Shown here one piece after another: positions 34,091-45,294 of a stretch of DNA of 64,000 nucleotides. The notes under the pieces were generated by a model, which was not told the DNA's origin, did not search any database, and saw only the letters and a list, made by a program, of their open reading frames with translations. This DNA is from Nannobrachium achirus. Taxonomy: Eukaryota > Chordata > Actinopteri > Myctophiformes > Myctophidae. Position 1 is the first letter of the stretch; each line of letters begins with the position of its first letter. The stretch covers positions 38,110,840 through 38,174,839 of the forward strand of contig OY997642.1 of the NCBI GenBank assembly GCA_963921795.1, given 5' to 3'. The position numbers and the translations under genes were made by a program.

Positions 34091-34152
34091 GGTCTATATA
34101 TATATATATTATATATATAGACCTAAACATTTATATATTATATAAATGTTTA
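34091..34152. other. Two adjacent AT-rich perfect palindromes in hAT copy 1
   Basis: GGTCTATATATA / TATATATAGACC (34091-34123) directly abuts TAAACATTTATA / TATAAATGTTTA (34124-34152). Each has 12-bp arms. Copy 2 has them at 57148-57209. Confidence 0.75.
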
Positions 34153-34600
34153 GACGTTTCTGCATGCTATTATTTGTCAAAATTATTGACTCAACCCATA
34201 TTATATAGAAACACACACAGCAATAATTTCATCCAACTTAACATTGAGGTGCCCACAACATCAGTCTTCCTGCACCCTTATTGTGAAGGACTGCATGTAA
34301 TAACCATGTTATTGTCTCATTGTGTGAAATATCATAATATTCAAAAACAAATATTTGACTCCAATTGATTCCCCACACAGTATTGACTTGATATAGCAAT
34401 ACAAAATAATATATATATTACACAGCAGTTGTGGGAAAACTAAGACATTGTTCAAAAAACACAATTCCGATTTTGGTAATAGGGCAAAAAATATATTTTT
34501 CTTCAATCTACTGTCTTGATACTCTAACCAAAATTGTGCTATAGACCATAATCTACAAATTGGAAGTGAAAGAAACTTTAACACACATTTGAAATGAAAA

Positions 34601-34673
34601 CAAAAAATTACATGTACAGGGAACCCCACTAGAAAAAAACAAAAAGTTACATGTACAAGGAACCCCACTAGAA
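34601..34673 (+). repeat. 34-bp direct repeat pair in hAT copy 1
   Basis: ACATGTACARGGAACCCCAC with flanking A-rich sequence occurs at 34601-34634 and 34640-34673, 39 bp apart. Confidence 0.7.
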
Positions 34674-34723
34674 GGCAGACGTTTCTAAACCGTGCACAGC
34701 ATGATCCGCGTTGGTTAAAATAG

Positions 34724-34781
34724 CTGATCTACAAGCTCACGTTGTCTCGTGGATGCGACGCGTTGTGAGCTTGCAGATCAG
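34724..34781. other. Inverted repeat in hAT copy 1
   Basis: CTGATCTACAAGCTCAC (34724-34740) pairs with GTGAGCTTGCAGATCAG (34765-34781) with one mismatch across 24 bases. A related hairpin lies in the composite insertion at 1155-1186. Confidence 0.7.
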
Positions 34782-34847
34782 ATATTCTCGCCGTGCAACA
34801 CACATAGGACAAAGTATAGTCAGTCAGGCTTGCGAGACGAGGAGGAG

Positions 34848-34850
<3 letters not shown>

Positions 34851-34934
<84 letters not shown>
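34851..34934. repeat. (CA)42 microsatellite in hAT copy 1
   Basis: 84 bp of uninterrupted CA. It explains the Thr-His and Cys-Val rich open frames across it. Confidence 0.95.
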
Positions 34935-34936
<2 letters not shown>

Positions 34937-35263
34937 GCAGGAGCAGAGTGCAGAGTAGACAGCACTGCATATCAACGGAGCCTCCGACGAACGTTCACGA
35001 GGCACTGCTGCGTGCAGTGCCTACTATTGGAGCACGTGAATGAAAAGAGAGACGAGAGGAGCAGAGGACAGACGACCGCGGAGGCGCGGACCGCCGCATG
35101 AACGGCCGACGAACGCCGACGAACGTCGTTCACGGGCGTCAGAATGACCGCGTTCGACAATATCGTTCATCAAGCGAAAACAATTACGTTCAGTTCACGT
35201 TCGCCCAAAATATGAACGTGTTCATGAACGATCGTTCTTTGAACGCGTTCGGGTACAACACTG

Positions 35264-35271
35264 ACAATACA
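35264..35271 (+). other. Target-site duplication, right (hAT copy 1)
   Basis: ACAATACA, matching 33865-33872. Confidence 0.9.
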
Positions 35272-35483
35272 GTAAGGTACGGTACAGTGCAATACAGTGC
35301 AGGTACGGTACAGTACAATACAGTGCAGTAAAGTACAGCACAGTAAGGTTAAGTACAGTACAGTGCAGTAAGGTACAGCACAGTAAGGTATAGCACAGTA
35401 CAATAACATACAGTACAGTACAGTACAGTAAAGTACAGTACAGCACACTAAGGTACAGTACAGTACAGTACACTACAGTAAGG
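35264..35483. repeat. Pentanucleotide minisatellite, tract 3 right of hAT
   Basis: Continuation after the transposon, ending AAGGAAGCAAGCAGTTC. Related to the right half of tract 2. Confidence 0.9.
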
Positions 35484-35727
35484 AAGCAAGCAGTTCAAAC
35501 TGTGAGACCATCCTCCGAGTCGTCTGTGTTTCGTTGTGAGAGGGTCGGTCCCCGTGAAAAACGCGTTCTGGCACGAAGCGGTTACGTTTCTCGCGTTTGT
35601 GACGCCCCCTAGGGGTCGAAGTGGAAATGCTTTTGGGCATTCGTTGAGTATGCCACCCCCAACCTGTGGTTGAAATTCAGTGTTGACTCGACCTATTGTT
35701 TGTGATTTATGGCTTTTGTTTGCGAAA

Positions 35728-36742
35728 CGGGCCCCTCCCGCTAACTTTGGAAGCGCGTTACGAACGAAGGGTATTGACTATCAAAATATCCTTTGACTAT
35801 GTTTATCGCGTGGCTTCATAGATCACGTGTACCGGTTTTTAAGACATTTGAAGAAAATATGTAGGAAAAGGAGCAAAAAGTGTGTTTCGGAGAAAATTCA
35901 AGATGGCGGAAAATCTATCCTGGCGCAAATGGGCGTGGCCTATATGGGGAGATGCGTCTTGGCCCAAGGAATCCGGGGAAAAAATAAGTTTAAGTTTCCG
36001 ACCTACGGTTCAACAGTTACAGGCCAAAACGTACACTGGGCTGTTATAGCGCCACCATGAGGTCAAATGACGCTATTATTTTTTATTTATTCCTTGTAAT
36101 CATTATGAACCTCCTCTCCGAGTCTTGAAACTGTAGCCCCTATGGTTTGCGAGAGAAAAATAATTGAATGCGATTCCCATTATAACTCAATGGGGACAGG
36201 TAAGGGTTAATTAATTCACTAATAAATTCATATCAATTAAACTATAGAACCTTTCTCTTAGCAAGTTGATAGCACACGATTCCCGCGTAAGCCCATCGAT
36301 TTGACATATGGCGCGAGTGTGTGGTGCAAAAACTGTGGGAGGAGTAGCGTGCCAAACTTTGGGGAAATACATGTGTGTGTGTCTGGCTTAAGTATGAGTG
36401 ATAACAATAAGTCTGCCCATGCTATGCATAGGCACACTTAACTAGAATTGACAGTCAATTTTGACAAGTGTGCCTGCAGCGCGCTAAATGCGCGACCTCG
36501 TGCGGCGGTTCGGACCGTGAGACCGTCCGCCGAGTCGTCCGCGTTTCGTCGTGAGAGGGTCGGTCCCCGTGAAAAACGCGTTCTGGCACGAAACGGTTAC
36601 GTTTCGCGCATTTGTGACGCCCCCTAGGGGTCGAAGTGGAAATGCTTTTGAGGAATCGTTGAGTATGCCGCCCGCGACCTGTGGTTGAAATTCAGTGTTG
36701 ACTCGACCTATTGTTTGTGATTTATGGCTATCGTTTGCGAAA
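35728..36742 (+). repeat. U37: long unit, spacer type c
   Basis: Spacer GTGTGTGTCTGGCTTAAG lacks the CCATG copy seen elsewhere. The motif is shortened to CTAGAATTGACAGTCAA (AGA deleted). Confidence 0.87.
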
Positions 36743-37754
36743 CGGGCCCCTCCCGCTAACTTTGGAAGCGCGTTACGAACGAACGGTACGGACTATCAAA
36801 ATATCCTTTGACTATGTTTATCGCGTGGCTTCATAGATCATGTGTACCGGTTTTTAAGACATTTGAAGAAAATATGTAGGAAAAGGAGCAAAAAGTGTGT
36901 TTTGGACAAAATTCAAGATGGCGGAAAATCTATCCATACGCAAATGGGCGTGGCCTATATGGGGAGATGCGTCATGACCCAAGGAATCCAGGGAAAAAAT
37001 AATTTTCATTTTCCGACCGACGGTTCAAGAGTTACGGGGCAAAACGTAAAGTTGGCCGTTATAGCGCCACCATGAGGCCGAGTGATGTCATTATTTTTTG
37101 ATTAATTCTTACAATCATTATGAACCTCCTCTCCAAGTCTTGAAACTGTAGCCCCTATGGTTTGCGAGAGAAAAATAATTGAATGCGATTCCCATTATAA
37201 GTCAATGGGGAAAATTAATTCACTAATAAATTAATATCAATTAAACTATAGAACCTTTCTCTTAGCAACTTGATAGCACACCATTCCCGAGTAAGCCGGT
37301 CGATTTGACATATGGCGCGAGTGTGTGGTGCAAAAACTGTGGGAGGAGTAGCGTGCCAAACTTTGGGGAAAAGTATGGACAGACTTAAGTAAGTAAATAT
37401 GAGCGATAACAATAAGTCTGCCCATGCTATGCATAGGCACACTTAACTAGAATTGACAGAGTCAATTTTTACAAGTGTGCCTGCAGTGCAGCTCCATAAA
37501 TGCGCGACCTCGTGCAGCGGTTTGGACCGCGAGACCGTCCGCCGAGTCGTCCGCGTTTCGTTGTGAGAGGGTTGGTCCCCGTGAAAAACGTGTTCCGGCA
37601 CGAAACGGTTACGTTTCGCACGGTTGTGACGCCCCCTAGGGGTCGAAGTGGAAATGCTTTTGGGGATTCGTTGAGTGTGCCACCCCCCACCTGTGGTTGA
37701 AATTCAGTGTTGACTCGACTTATCGTTTGTGATTTATGGCTATCGTTTGCGAAA
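36743..37754 (+). repeat. U38: long unit, one 57-bp element
   Basis: Near copy of U12 (offset 26338) up to CTAGAATTG, then a CTGCAGTGCAGCTCCATAAA-type M3. Confidence 0.88.
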
Positions 37755-38716
37755 CGTGCCCCTCCCGCTAACTTTGGAAGCGCGTTACGAACGAACGGTA
37801 GGGACTATCGAAATATCCTTTGACTGTGTTTATCGCGTGGCTTCATAGATCATGTGTACCGGTTTTTAAGACATTTGAAGAAAATATGTAGGAAAAGGAG
37901 CAAAAAGTGTGTTTTGGAGAAAATTCAAGATGGCGGAAAATCTATCCCTACGCAAATGGGCGGGGCCTATATCGAGAGATGCGTCATGACCCAAGGAATC
38001 CAGGGAAAAAATAATTTTCATTTTCCGATCTACGGTTCAAGAGTTACAGGGCAAAACGTAAAGTGAGCTGTTATAGCGACACCATGAGGATGAATGGTGT
38101 AATTATTTTTCGATTTATTCTTAAAATCATTTTGAATCTCCTCTCCGAGGTTTGAAACTGTAGCCCCTATGGTTTGCGAGAGAAAAATACTTGAATGTGA
38201 CTTTTTGCATTGTCCCATTATAAGTCAATGGGGAAAAATTAATTCACTAATAAATTAATATCAATTAAACTATAGAACCTTTCTCTTAGCAAGTTACTAG
38301 CACACGATTCCCGAGTAAGCCGGTCGTTTTGACATATGGCGCGAGTGTGTGGTGCAAAAACTGTGGGAGGAGTAGCGTGCCGAAGTTTAGAGAGTGCGCT
38401 TGTAAAGTCAATACTAGAATTGACAGAGTCAATTTTGACAAGTGTGCCTGCAGCGCGCTAAACGCGCGACCTCGTGCGGCGGTTCGGACCGTGAGACCGT
38501 CCGCCGAGTCGTCCGCGTTTCGCTGTGAGAGGGTCGGTCCCCGTGAAAAACGCGTTCTGGCACGAAACGGTTACCTTTTGCGCGTTTGTGACGCCCCCTA
38601 GGGGTCGAAGTGGAAATGCTTTTGGGGATCCGTTGAGTATGCCACCCCCGACCTGTGGTTGAAATTCAGTGTCGACTCGACCTATTGTTTGTGATTTATG
38701 GCTATCGTTTGCGAAA
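37755..38716 (+). repeat. U39: long unit, spacer type b
   Basis: 962 bp. M1 GGGCGGGGCC. TATAGCGACACC replaces TATAGCGCCACC at the end of M1. Confidence 0.88.
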
Positions 38717-39678
38717 CGTGCCCCTCCCGCTAACTTTGGAAGCGTGTTACGAACGAACGGTACGGACTATCGAAATATCCTTTGACTATGTTTATTGCGT
38801 GGCTTCATAGATCATGTCTACCGGTTTTTGTGACATTTGAAGAAAATATGTTGGAAAAGGAGCAAAAAGTGTGTTTTGGAGAAAATTAAAGATGGCGGAA
38901 AAGCTATCCCTACGCAAATGGGCGGGGCCTATATGGGGAGATGCGTCATGACCCAAGGAATCCAGGGAAAAAATAATTTTCATTTTCCGATCTACGGTTC
39001 AAGAGTTACAGGGCAAAACGTAAAGTGAGCCGTTATAGCGCCACCATGAGGATGAATGGTGTAATTATTTTTCAATTTATTCTTAAAATCATTATGAATC
39101 TCCTCTCCGAGGTTTGAAACTGTAGCCCCTATGGTTTGCGAGAGAAAAATACTTGAATGTGACTTTTTGCATTGTCCCATTATAAGTCAATGGGGAAAAA
39201 TTAATTCACTAATAAATTAATATCAATTAAACTATAGAACCTTTCTCTTAGCAAGTTACTAGCACACGATTCCCGAGTAAGCCGGTCGTTTTGACATATG
39301 GCGCGAGTGTGTGGTGCAAAAACTGTGGGAGGAGTAGCGTGCCGAAGTTTAGAGAGTGCGCTTGTAAAGTCAATACTAGAATTGACAGAGTCAATTTTGA
39401 CAAGTGTGCCTGCAGCGCGCTAAACGCGCGACCTTGTGCAGCGGTTTGGACCGTGAGACCGTCCGCCGAGTCGTCCGCGTTTCGTCGTGAGAGGGTCGGT
39501 CCCCGTGAAAAACGCGTTCTGGCATGAAACGGTTACGTTTCGCGCGTTTGTGACGCCCCCTAGGGGTCGAAGTGGAAATGCTTATGGGGATCCGTTGAGT
39601 ATGCCACCCCCGACCTGTGGTTGAAATTCAGTGTCGACTCGACCTATTGTTTGTGATTTATGGCTATCGTTTGCGAAA
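38717..39678 (+). repeat. U40: long unit, spacer type b
   Basis: 962 bp, sister of U39 (same AGAGTTACAGGGCAAAACG in M1). The M1 start codon-like ATG is ATGTCTACC. Confidence 0.88.
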
Positions 39679-40316
39679 CGTGCCCCTCCCGCTAACTTTG
39701 GAAGCGTGTTACGAACGAACGGTACGGACTATCGACATATGCTTTGACTATGTTTATTGCGTGGCGTCATAGATCATGTGTACCGGTTTTTAAGACATTT
39801 GAAGAAAATATGTAGGAAAAGGAGCAAAAAGTGTGTTTTGGAGAAAATTCAAGATGGCGGAAAATCTACCCATACGCAAATGGGCGGGGCCTATATGGGG
39901 AGATGCGTCATGACCCAAGGAATCCAGGGAAAAAAGAATTTTCATTTTCCGACCTACGGTTCAACAGTTACAGGCCAAAACGTAAACTGGGCTGTTATAG
40001 CGCCACCATGAGGCCAAATGACACTATTATTTTTTATTTAATCCTTGAAATCATTTTGAACCTCCTCTCCAAGTCTTGAAACTGTAGCCCCTATGGTTTG
40101 CGAGAGAAAAATAATTGAATGTGAGTTTTTGCGATTCCCAATATAAGTCAATGGGGAAGCGTTACGTTTTGCGCGTTTGTGACGTTTGTGACGCCCCCTA
40201 GGGGTCGAAGTGGAAATGCTTTTGGGGATTCGTTGAGTATGCCACCCCCGACCTCTGGTTGAAATTCGGTGTTGACTCGACCTATTGTTTGTGATTTATG
40301 GCTGTTGTTTGTGAAA
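39679..40316 (+). repeat. U41: medium unit of independent origin
   Basis: 638 bp. The M2-to-M4 junction is GGGGAAGCGTTACG, different from the GGGGACAATTACG of U9-type mediums, and TTTGTGACG is duplicated (GTTTGTGACGTTTGTGACGC). Confidence 0.87.
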
Positions 40317-40972
40317 CGTGCCCCTCCCGCTAACTTTGGAAGTGCGTTACGAACTAACGGTACGGACTATCGAAATATCCTTTGACTATGTGTCTCGCAT
40401 GGCTTCAAAGATCATGTGTACCAGTTTTTAAGACATTTGAAGAAAGTATGTAGGAAAAGGAGCAAAAAGTGTGTTTTGGAGAAAATCCAAGATGGCGGAA
40501 AATCTACCCATACGCAAATGGGCGGGGCCTATATGGGGAGATGCGTCATGACCCAAGGAATCCAGGGAAAAAATAATTTAAATTTTCCGAGCTACGGTTC
40601 AACAGTTACAGGCCAAAACGTAAACTGGGCTGTTATAGCGCCACCATGAGGCCAAATGACGCTATTATTTTTTATTTAATCCTTGAAATCATTATGAACC
40701 TCCTCTCCAAGTCTTGAAACTGTAGCCCCTATGGTTTGCGAGAGAAAATTATTGAATGCGATTCCCATTCTAAGTCAATGGGGAAAATTAATTCACTAAT
40801 AAATTAATATCAATTAAACTATAGAACCTTTCTCTTAGCAACTTACTAGCACACCATTCCCGCGTAAGCCGGTCGATTTGACATATGGCGCGAGTGTGTG
40901 GTGCAAAAACTGTGGGAGGAGTAGCGTGCCAAACTTTGGGGAAAAGTATGGACAGAAAGAAAGACCTAAATA

Positions 40973-41078
40973 AATATGAGCGAGAACAATAAGTGTCCCA
41001 TGCTATGCATAGGCACACTTAATAAATAAATATGAGCGAGAACAATAAGTGTCCCATGCTATGCATAGGCACACTTAA
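40973..41078 (+). repeat. 57-bp spacer element, two copies in U42
   Basis: Both copies are of the GAGAACAATAAGTGTCCC subtype, 56-58 bp apart. Confidence 0.8.
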
Positions 41079-41222
41079 CTAGAATTGACAGAGTCAATTT
41101 TGACAAGTGTGCCTGCAGCGCGCTAGATGCCCGACCTCGTGCGGCGGTTCGGACCGTGAGACCGTCCGCCGAGTCGTCCACGTTTCGTCGTGAGAGGGTC
41201 GGTCCCCGTGAAGAACGCGTTC

Positions 41223-41285
41223 TGGCACGAAACGGTTACGTTTTGGCACAAAACGGTTACGTTTTGGCACAAAACGGTTACGTTT
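41223..41285 (+). repeat. 21-bp triplication in U42
   Basis: TGGCACRAAACGGTTACGTTT three times in a row at the M3/M4 boundary. Other units have one copy. Confidence 0.9.
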
Positions 41286-41423
41286 TGTGCGTTTGTGACG
41301 CCCCCTACGGGTCGAATTGGAAATGCTTTTGGGGATTCGTTGAGTAAGCCACCCGCAACCTGTGGTAGAAATTCAGTGTTGACTCAACGTTTTGTTTGTG
41401 ATTTATGGCTATTGTTTGCAAAA

Positions 41424-41860
41424 CGGGCCCCTCCCGCTAAATTTGGAAGCCCGTTACGAACAAACGGTATGGACTATCAAAATATCCCTTGACTATGTTC
41501 ATTGCATGGGTTCATAGATCATGTGTACCCATTTTCGTGACATGTGAAGAAAATATGTAGGAAAAGGAGCAAAAAGTGTGTTTTGGAGAAAATTCAAAAT
41601 GGTGAAAAATCTCGCAGTGTTCGAATTTGCGTGGCCTATATGGAGAGATGCGTCGTGATCCAAGGAATCCAGGGAAAAAATAATTTTAATTCTCCGACCT
41701 ACGGTTCAAGAGTTACGAGGCAAGTGGTCCGTTATAGCGCCACCATGTGGCCAAGTGAAATGCTTTTGGGGATTCGTTGAGTTTGCCACCCCCGACCTGT
41801 GGTTGAAATTCAGTGTTGACTGGACCTTTTGTTTGTGATTTATGGCTATTGTTTGCCAAA
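41424..41860 (+). repeat. U43: short unit, diverged M1
   Basis: 437 bp. M1 reads CAAAATGGTGAAAAATCTCG and CAGTGTTCGAATTTGCG, a third M1 variant, with the shared short-unit junction. Confidence 0.87.
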
Positions 41861-42825
41861 CAAGCCCATCCCGCTAACTTTAGAAGCGCGTTACGAACGA
41901 ACGGTACGGACGATCAAAATATCCCTTGAGTATGTTCATTGCATGGCTTCATAGGTCAGGTATACCGCTTTTCGTGACATTTGAAGAAAAAATTTAGGAA
42001 AATGAGCAAAAAGTGTGTTTTGGAGAAAATTCAAGATGGCGGAAAATCTATCCTGGCGCAAATGGGCGTGGCCTATATGGCGAGATGCGTCATGACCCAA
42101 GGAATCCAGGGAAAAAAGAATTTTAATTTTCCGATCTACGGTTCAACAGTTACAGGCCAAAACGTAAAGTGGGCTGTTACAGCGCCACCATGAGGCCAAA
42201 TGACACTATTATTTTTTATTTAATCCTTGAAATCATTATGAACCTCCTCTCCAAGTCTTGAAACTCTAGCCCCTATGGTTTGCGAGAGACAAATAATTGA
42301 ATTTGAGTTTTTGCCATTCCCATTATAAGTCAATGGGGGGAAATTAATTCACTAATAAATTAATATCAATTAAACTATAGAACCTTTCTCTTAGCAAGTT
42401 ACTAGCACACGATTCCCGAGTAAGCCGGTCGATTTCACATATGGCGCGAGTGTGTGGTGCGAAAACTGTGGGAGGAGTAGCGTGTCAAACTTTGGGGAAA
42501 ACCATGGACATAAGTAAGTAAACTAGAATTGACAGAGTCAATTTTGACAAGTGTGCCTGCAGCGCGCTGAATGCGCGACCTTGTGCGGCGGTTCGGACCG
42601 TGAGACCGTCCGCCGAGTCGCCTGCGTTTCGTTGTGAGAGGGTCGGTCCCCGTGAAAAACGCGTTTTGGCACGAAACGGTTACGTTTCGCGCGTTTGTGA
42701 CGCCCCCTAGGGGTCGAAGTGGAAATGCTTTTGGGGATTCGTTGAGTATGCCACCCCCGACCTGTGGTTGAAATTCAGTGTTGACTCGACCTATTGTTTG
42801 CGATTTATGGCTATCGTTTGCGAAA
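41861..42825 (+). repeat. U44: long unit, diverged landmark
   Basis: Landmark is CAAGCCCATCCCG. Spacer CCATGGACATAAGTAAGTAA lacks the 57-bp element. Confidence 0.86.
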
Positions 42826-43862
42826 CGGGCCCCTCCCGCTAACTTTGGAAGCGCGTTACGAACGAACGGTACGGACTATCAAAATATCCTTTGACTATGT
42901 TTATCGCGTGGCTGCATAGATCACGTGTACCGGTTTTTAAGACATTTGAAGAAAATATGTGGGAAAAGGAGCAAAAAGTGTGTTTTGGAGAAAATTCAAG
43001 ATGGCGGAAAATCTACCCATACGCAAATGGGCGTGGCCTATATGGGGAGATGCGTCTTGACCCAAGGAATCCAGGGAAAAAACAATTTTCATTTTCCGAT
43101 CTACGGTTCAAGAGTTACGGGGCAAAAGGTAAAGTGAGCCGTTATAGCGCCACCATGAGGATGAGTGGTGTAATTATTTTTCGATTTATTCTTAAAATCA
43201 TTATGAATCTCCTCTCCGAGGTTTGAAACTGTAGCCCCTATGGTTTGCGAGAGAAAAATACTTGAATGTGACTTTTTGCATTGTCCCATTATAAGTCAAT
43301 GGGGACAGGTAAGGGTTAATTAATTTCTTAATAAATTCATATCAATTAAACTATAGAACCTTTCTCTTAGCAAGTTGATAGCACACGATTCCCGCGTAAG
43401 CCGGTCGATTTGACATATGGCGCAAGTGTGTGGTGCAAAAACTGTGGGAGGAGTAGCGTGCCAAACTTTGGGGAAATACATGTGTGTCTCCATGTCTGGC
43501 TTAAGTATGAGTGATAACAATAAGTCTGCCCATGCTATGCATAGGCACACTTAACTAGAATTGACAGAGTCAATTTTGACAAGTGTGCCTGCAGTGCAGC
43601 TCGCTAAATGCGCGACCTCGTGCAGCGGTTCGGACCGTGAGACCATCCGCCGAGTCGTCTGCGTTTCATTGTGAGAGGGTCGTTCCCCGTGAAAAACGCG
43701 TTTTGGCCCGAAAGGGTTACGTTTAGCGCGCTTGTGACGCCCCCTACGGGTCGAAGTGGAAATGCTTTACGGGATACGTAGAGTATGCCACCCCCGACCT
43801 TTAAGTGAAATTCGGTGTTGACCCGACCTTTTGTTTGTTATTTATGGCTATTGTTTGCGAAA
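42826..43862 (+). repeat. U45: long unit, b-type M1-M2 fused to c-type spacer
   Basis: M1 and M2 equal U6 (GATGAGTGGTG, TTTTTGCATTGTCCC), but M2 ends GGGGACAGGTAAGGG and continues as spacer c, so a switch lies at AAGTCAATGGGG. M4 is diverged (TTTACGGGATACGTAGAG). Confidence 0.87.
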
Positions 43863-44300
43863 CGGGCCCCTCCCGCTAACTTTGGAATCGCGTTACGGAC
43901 GAACGGTAAGGACTATCGAAATATCCCTTGAATAGGTTCATCGGGTGGGTTCATAGATCATGTGTACCGCTTTTTGTGACATTTGAAGAAAATATGTGGG
44001 AAAAGGAGCAAAAAGTGTGTTTTGGAGAAAATTCAAAATGGCGGAAAATCTAGCCCTACGCAAATGGGCGGGGCCTATATGGGGAGATGCGTCTTGACCC
44101 AAGGAATCCAGGGAAAAAATAATTTTCATTTTCCGATCTACGGTTCAAGAGTTACGAGGCAAGTGGTCCGTTATAGCGCCACCATGTGGCCGAGTGGAAA
44201 TGCTTTTGGGGATTCGTTGAGTATGCCACCCCTGACCTTTGGTTGAAATTCAGTGTTGACTCGACGTTTTGTTTGTGATTTATGGCTATTGTTTGCGAAA
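43863..44300 (+). repeat. U46: short unit with long-type M1
   Basis: 438 bp. M1 is of the long type (CAAATGGGCGGGG) until ACGAGGCAAGTGG, then the shared short-unit junction. Confidence 0.87.
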
Positions 44301-44946
44301 CGGGCTCCTCCCACTAACTTTAGAAGCGCGTTACGAACGAACGATATGGACTATCAAAATATCCCTTGAGTATGTTCATTGTAAGGGTTCATAGATCATG
44401 TGTACCGCTTTTTGTGCCATTTGAAGAAAATATGTTGTAAAAGGAGCAAAAAGTGTGTTTTGGAGAAAATGCAAGATGGCGGAAAATCTATCCTGGCGCA
44501 AATGGGCGTGGCCTATATGGGGAGATGCGTCATGACCCAAGGAATCCAGGGAAAAAAGATTTTTAATTTTCCGACCTATGGTTCAAGAGTTACAGGCCAA
44601 AAGGTAAAGTGGGCTGTTATAGCGCCACCATGAGGCCAAAAGACACTATTATTTTTTATTTAATCCTTGACATCATTATGAACCTCCTCTCCAAGTCTTG
44701 AAACTGTAGCCCCTATGGTTTGCGAGAGAAAAATAATTGAATGCGATTCCCATTATAAGTCAATGGGGAAAATTAATTCACTAATAAATTCATATCAATT
44801 AAACTATAGTACCTTTCTCTTAGCAAGTTGATAGCACACGATTCCCGCGTAAGCCGGTCGATTTGACATATGGCGCGAGTGTGTGGTGCAAAAACTGTGG
44901 GAGGAGTAGCGTGCCAAACTTTGGGGAAAAGTATGGACAGACTTAA
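44301..44946 (+). repeat. Duplicated block B, copy 2
   Basis: Includes the diagnostic CGGGCTCCTCCCACTAAC, CATTGTAAGGGTTC and AAAAGATTTTTAATTTTCC variants. Confidence 0.85.
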
Positions 44947-45294
44947 GTAAATATGAGCGATAACAATAAGTCTGCCCATGCTATGCATAGGCACACTTAA
45001 CTAGAATTGACAGAGTCAATTTTGACAAGTGTGCCTGCAGTGCGCGACCTTGTGCAGCGGTTTGGACGGTGAGAATATCCGCCGAGTCGCCCGTGTTTCG
45101 TTGTGAGAGGGTCGGTCCCCGTGAAAAACGCGTTCTGGCACGAAACGGTTACGTTTCGCGCGTTTTTGACGCCCCCTAGGGGTCGAAGTGGAAATGCTTT
45201 TGGGGATTCGTTGAGTATGCCACCCCCGACATTTGGTTGAAATTCGGTGTTGACTCGACCTATCGTTTGTGATTTATGGCTATCGATTGCGAAA
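44301..45294 (+). repeat. U47: long unit, duplicate of U1 start
   Basis: Identical to 1-646 (offset 44300) up to CAGACTTAA, then one 57-bp element. Confidence 0.88.

Larger units (their letters stand above)
33873..35263 (+). mobile_element. Nonautonomous hAT-type DNA transposon, copy 1
   Basis: The ends are CAGTGTTG and CAACACTG, perfect 8-bp terminal inverted repeats, flanked by the 8-bp target-site duplication ACAATACA at 33865-33872 and 35264-35271. An 8-bp duplication and CAGTGTTG-type ends are the hallmark of the hAT superfamily. The subterminal regions are rich in GAACTAGTTC, GTTCATG and AACGTTC repeats on both sides, as expected for transposase binding. At 1391 bp there is no transposase frame. 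The longest frames (119 codons on the minus strand, 110 on the plus through CA repeats) show no domain. It sits inside the pentanucleotide tract of U36. Orientation is arbitrary. Confidence 0.88.
32808..35727 (+). repeat. U36: long unit with three 57-bp elements, minisatellite and hAT
   Basis: Equal to U2 through the first 57-bp element (offset 31177), then two further elements. A pentanucleotide tract replaces part of M3 from about 33721 and contains the hAT element. Satellite resumes at about 35496. Confidence 0.87.
33633..35990 (+). repeat. Duplicated block E with hAT, copy 1
   Basis: Matches 56690 to about 59050 (offset 23057, then 23065 after the CA tract and 23060 after a lost pentamer). 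Left edge is CTAGAATTGAC at 33634. Identity fades into ordinary unit similarity near 35990. Confidence 0.85.
40317..41423 (+). repeat. U42: long unit with two 57-bp elements and a 21-bp triplication
   Basis: 1107 bp. M3 ends with three copies of TGGCACRAAACGGTTACGTTT (41223-41285). Confidence 0.88.

Noticed and set aside
34309-34668. 119-codon minus-strand frame in the hAT element as a transposase
   Set aside because: Too short, hydrophobic and low in complexity, with no recognisable transposase motif. The element is called nonautonomous.
34711-35043. Thr-His and Cys-Val repeat frames
   Set aside because: Translation of the CA microsatellite in the hAT element. The same at 57768-58166.
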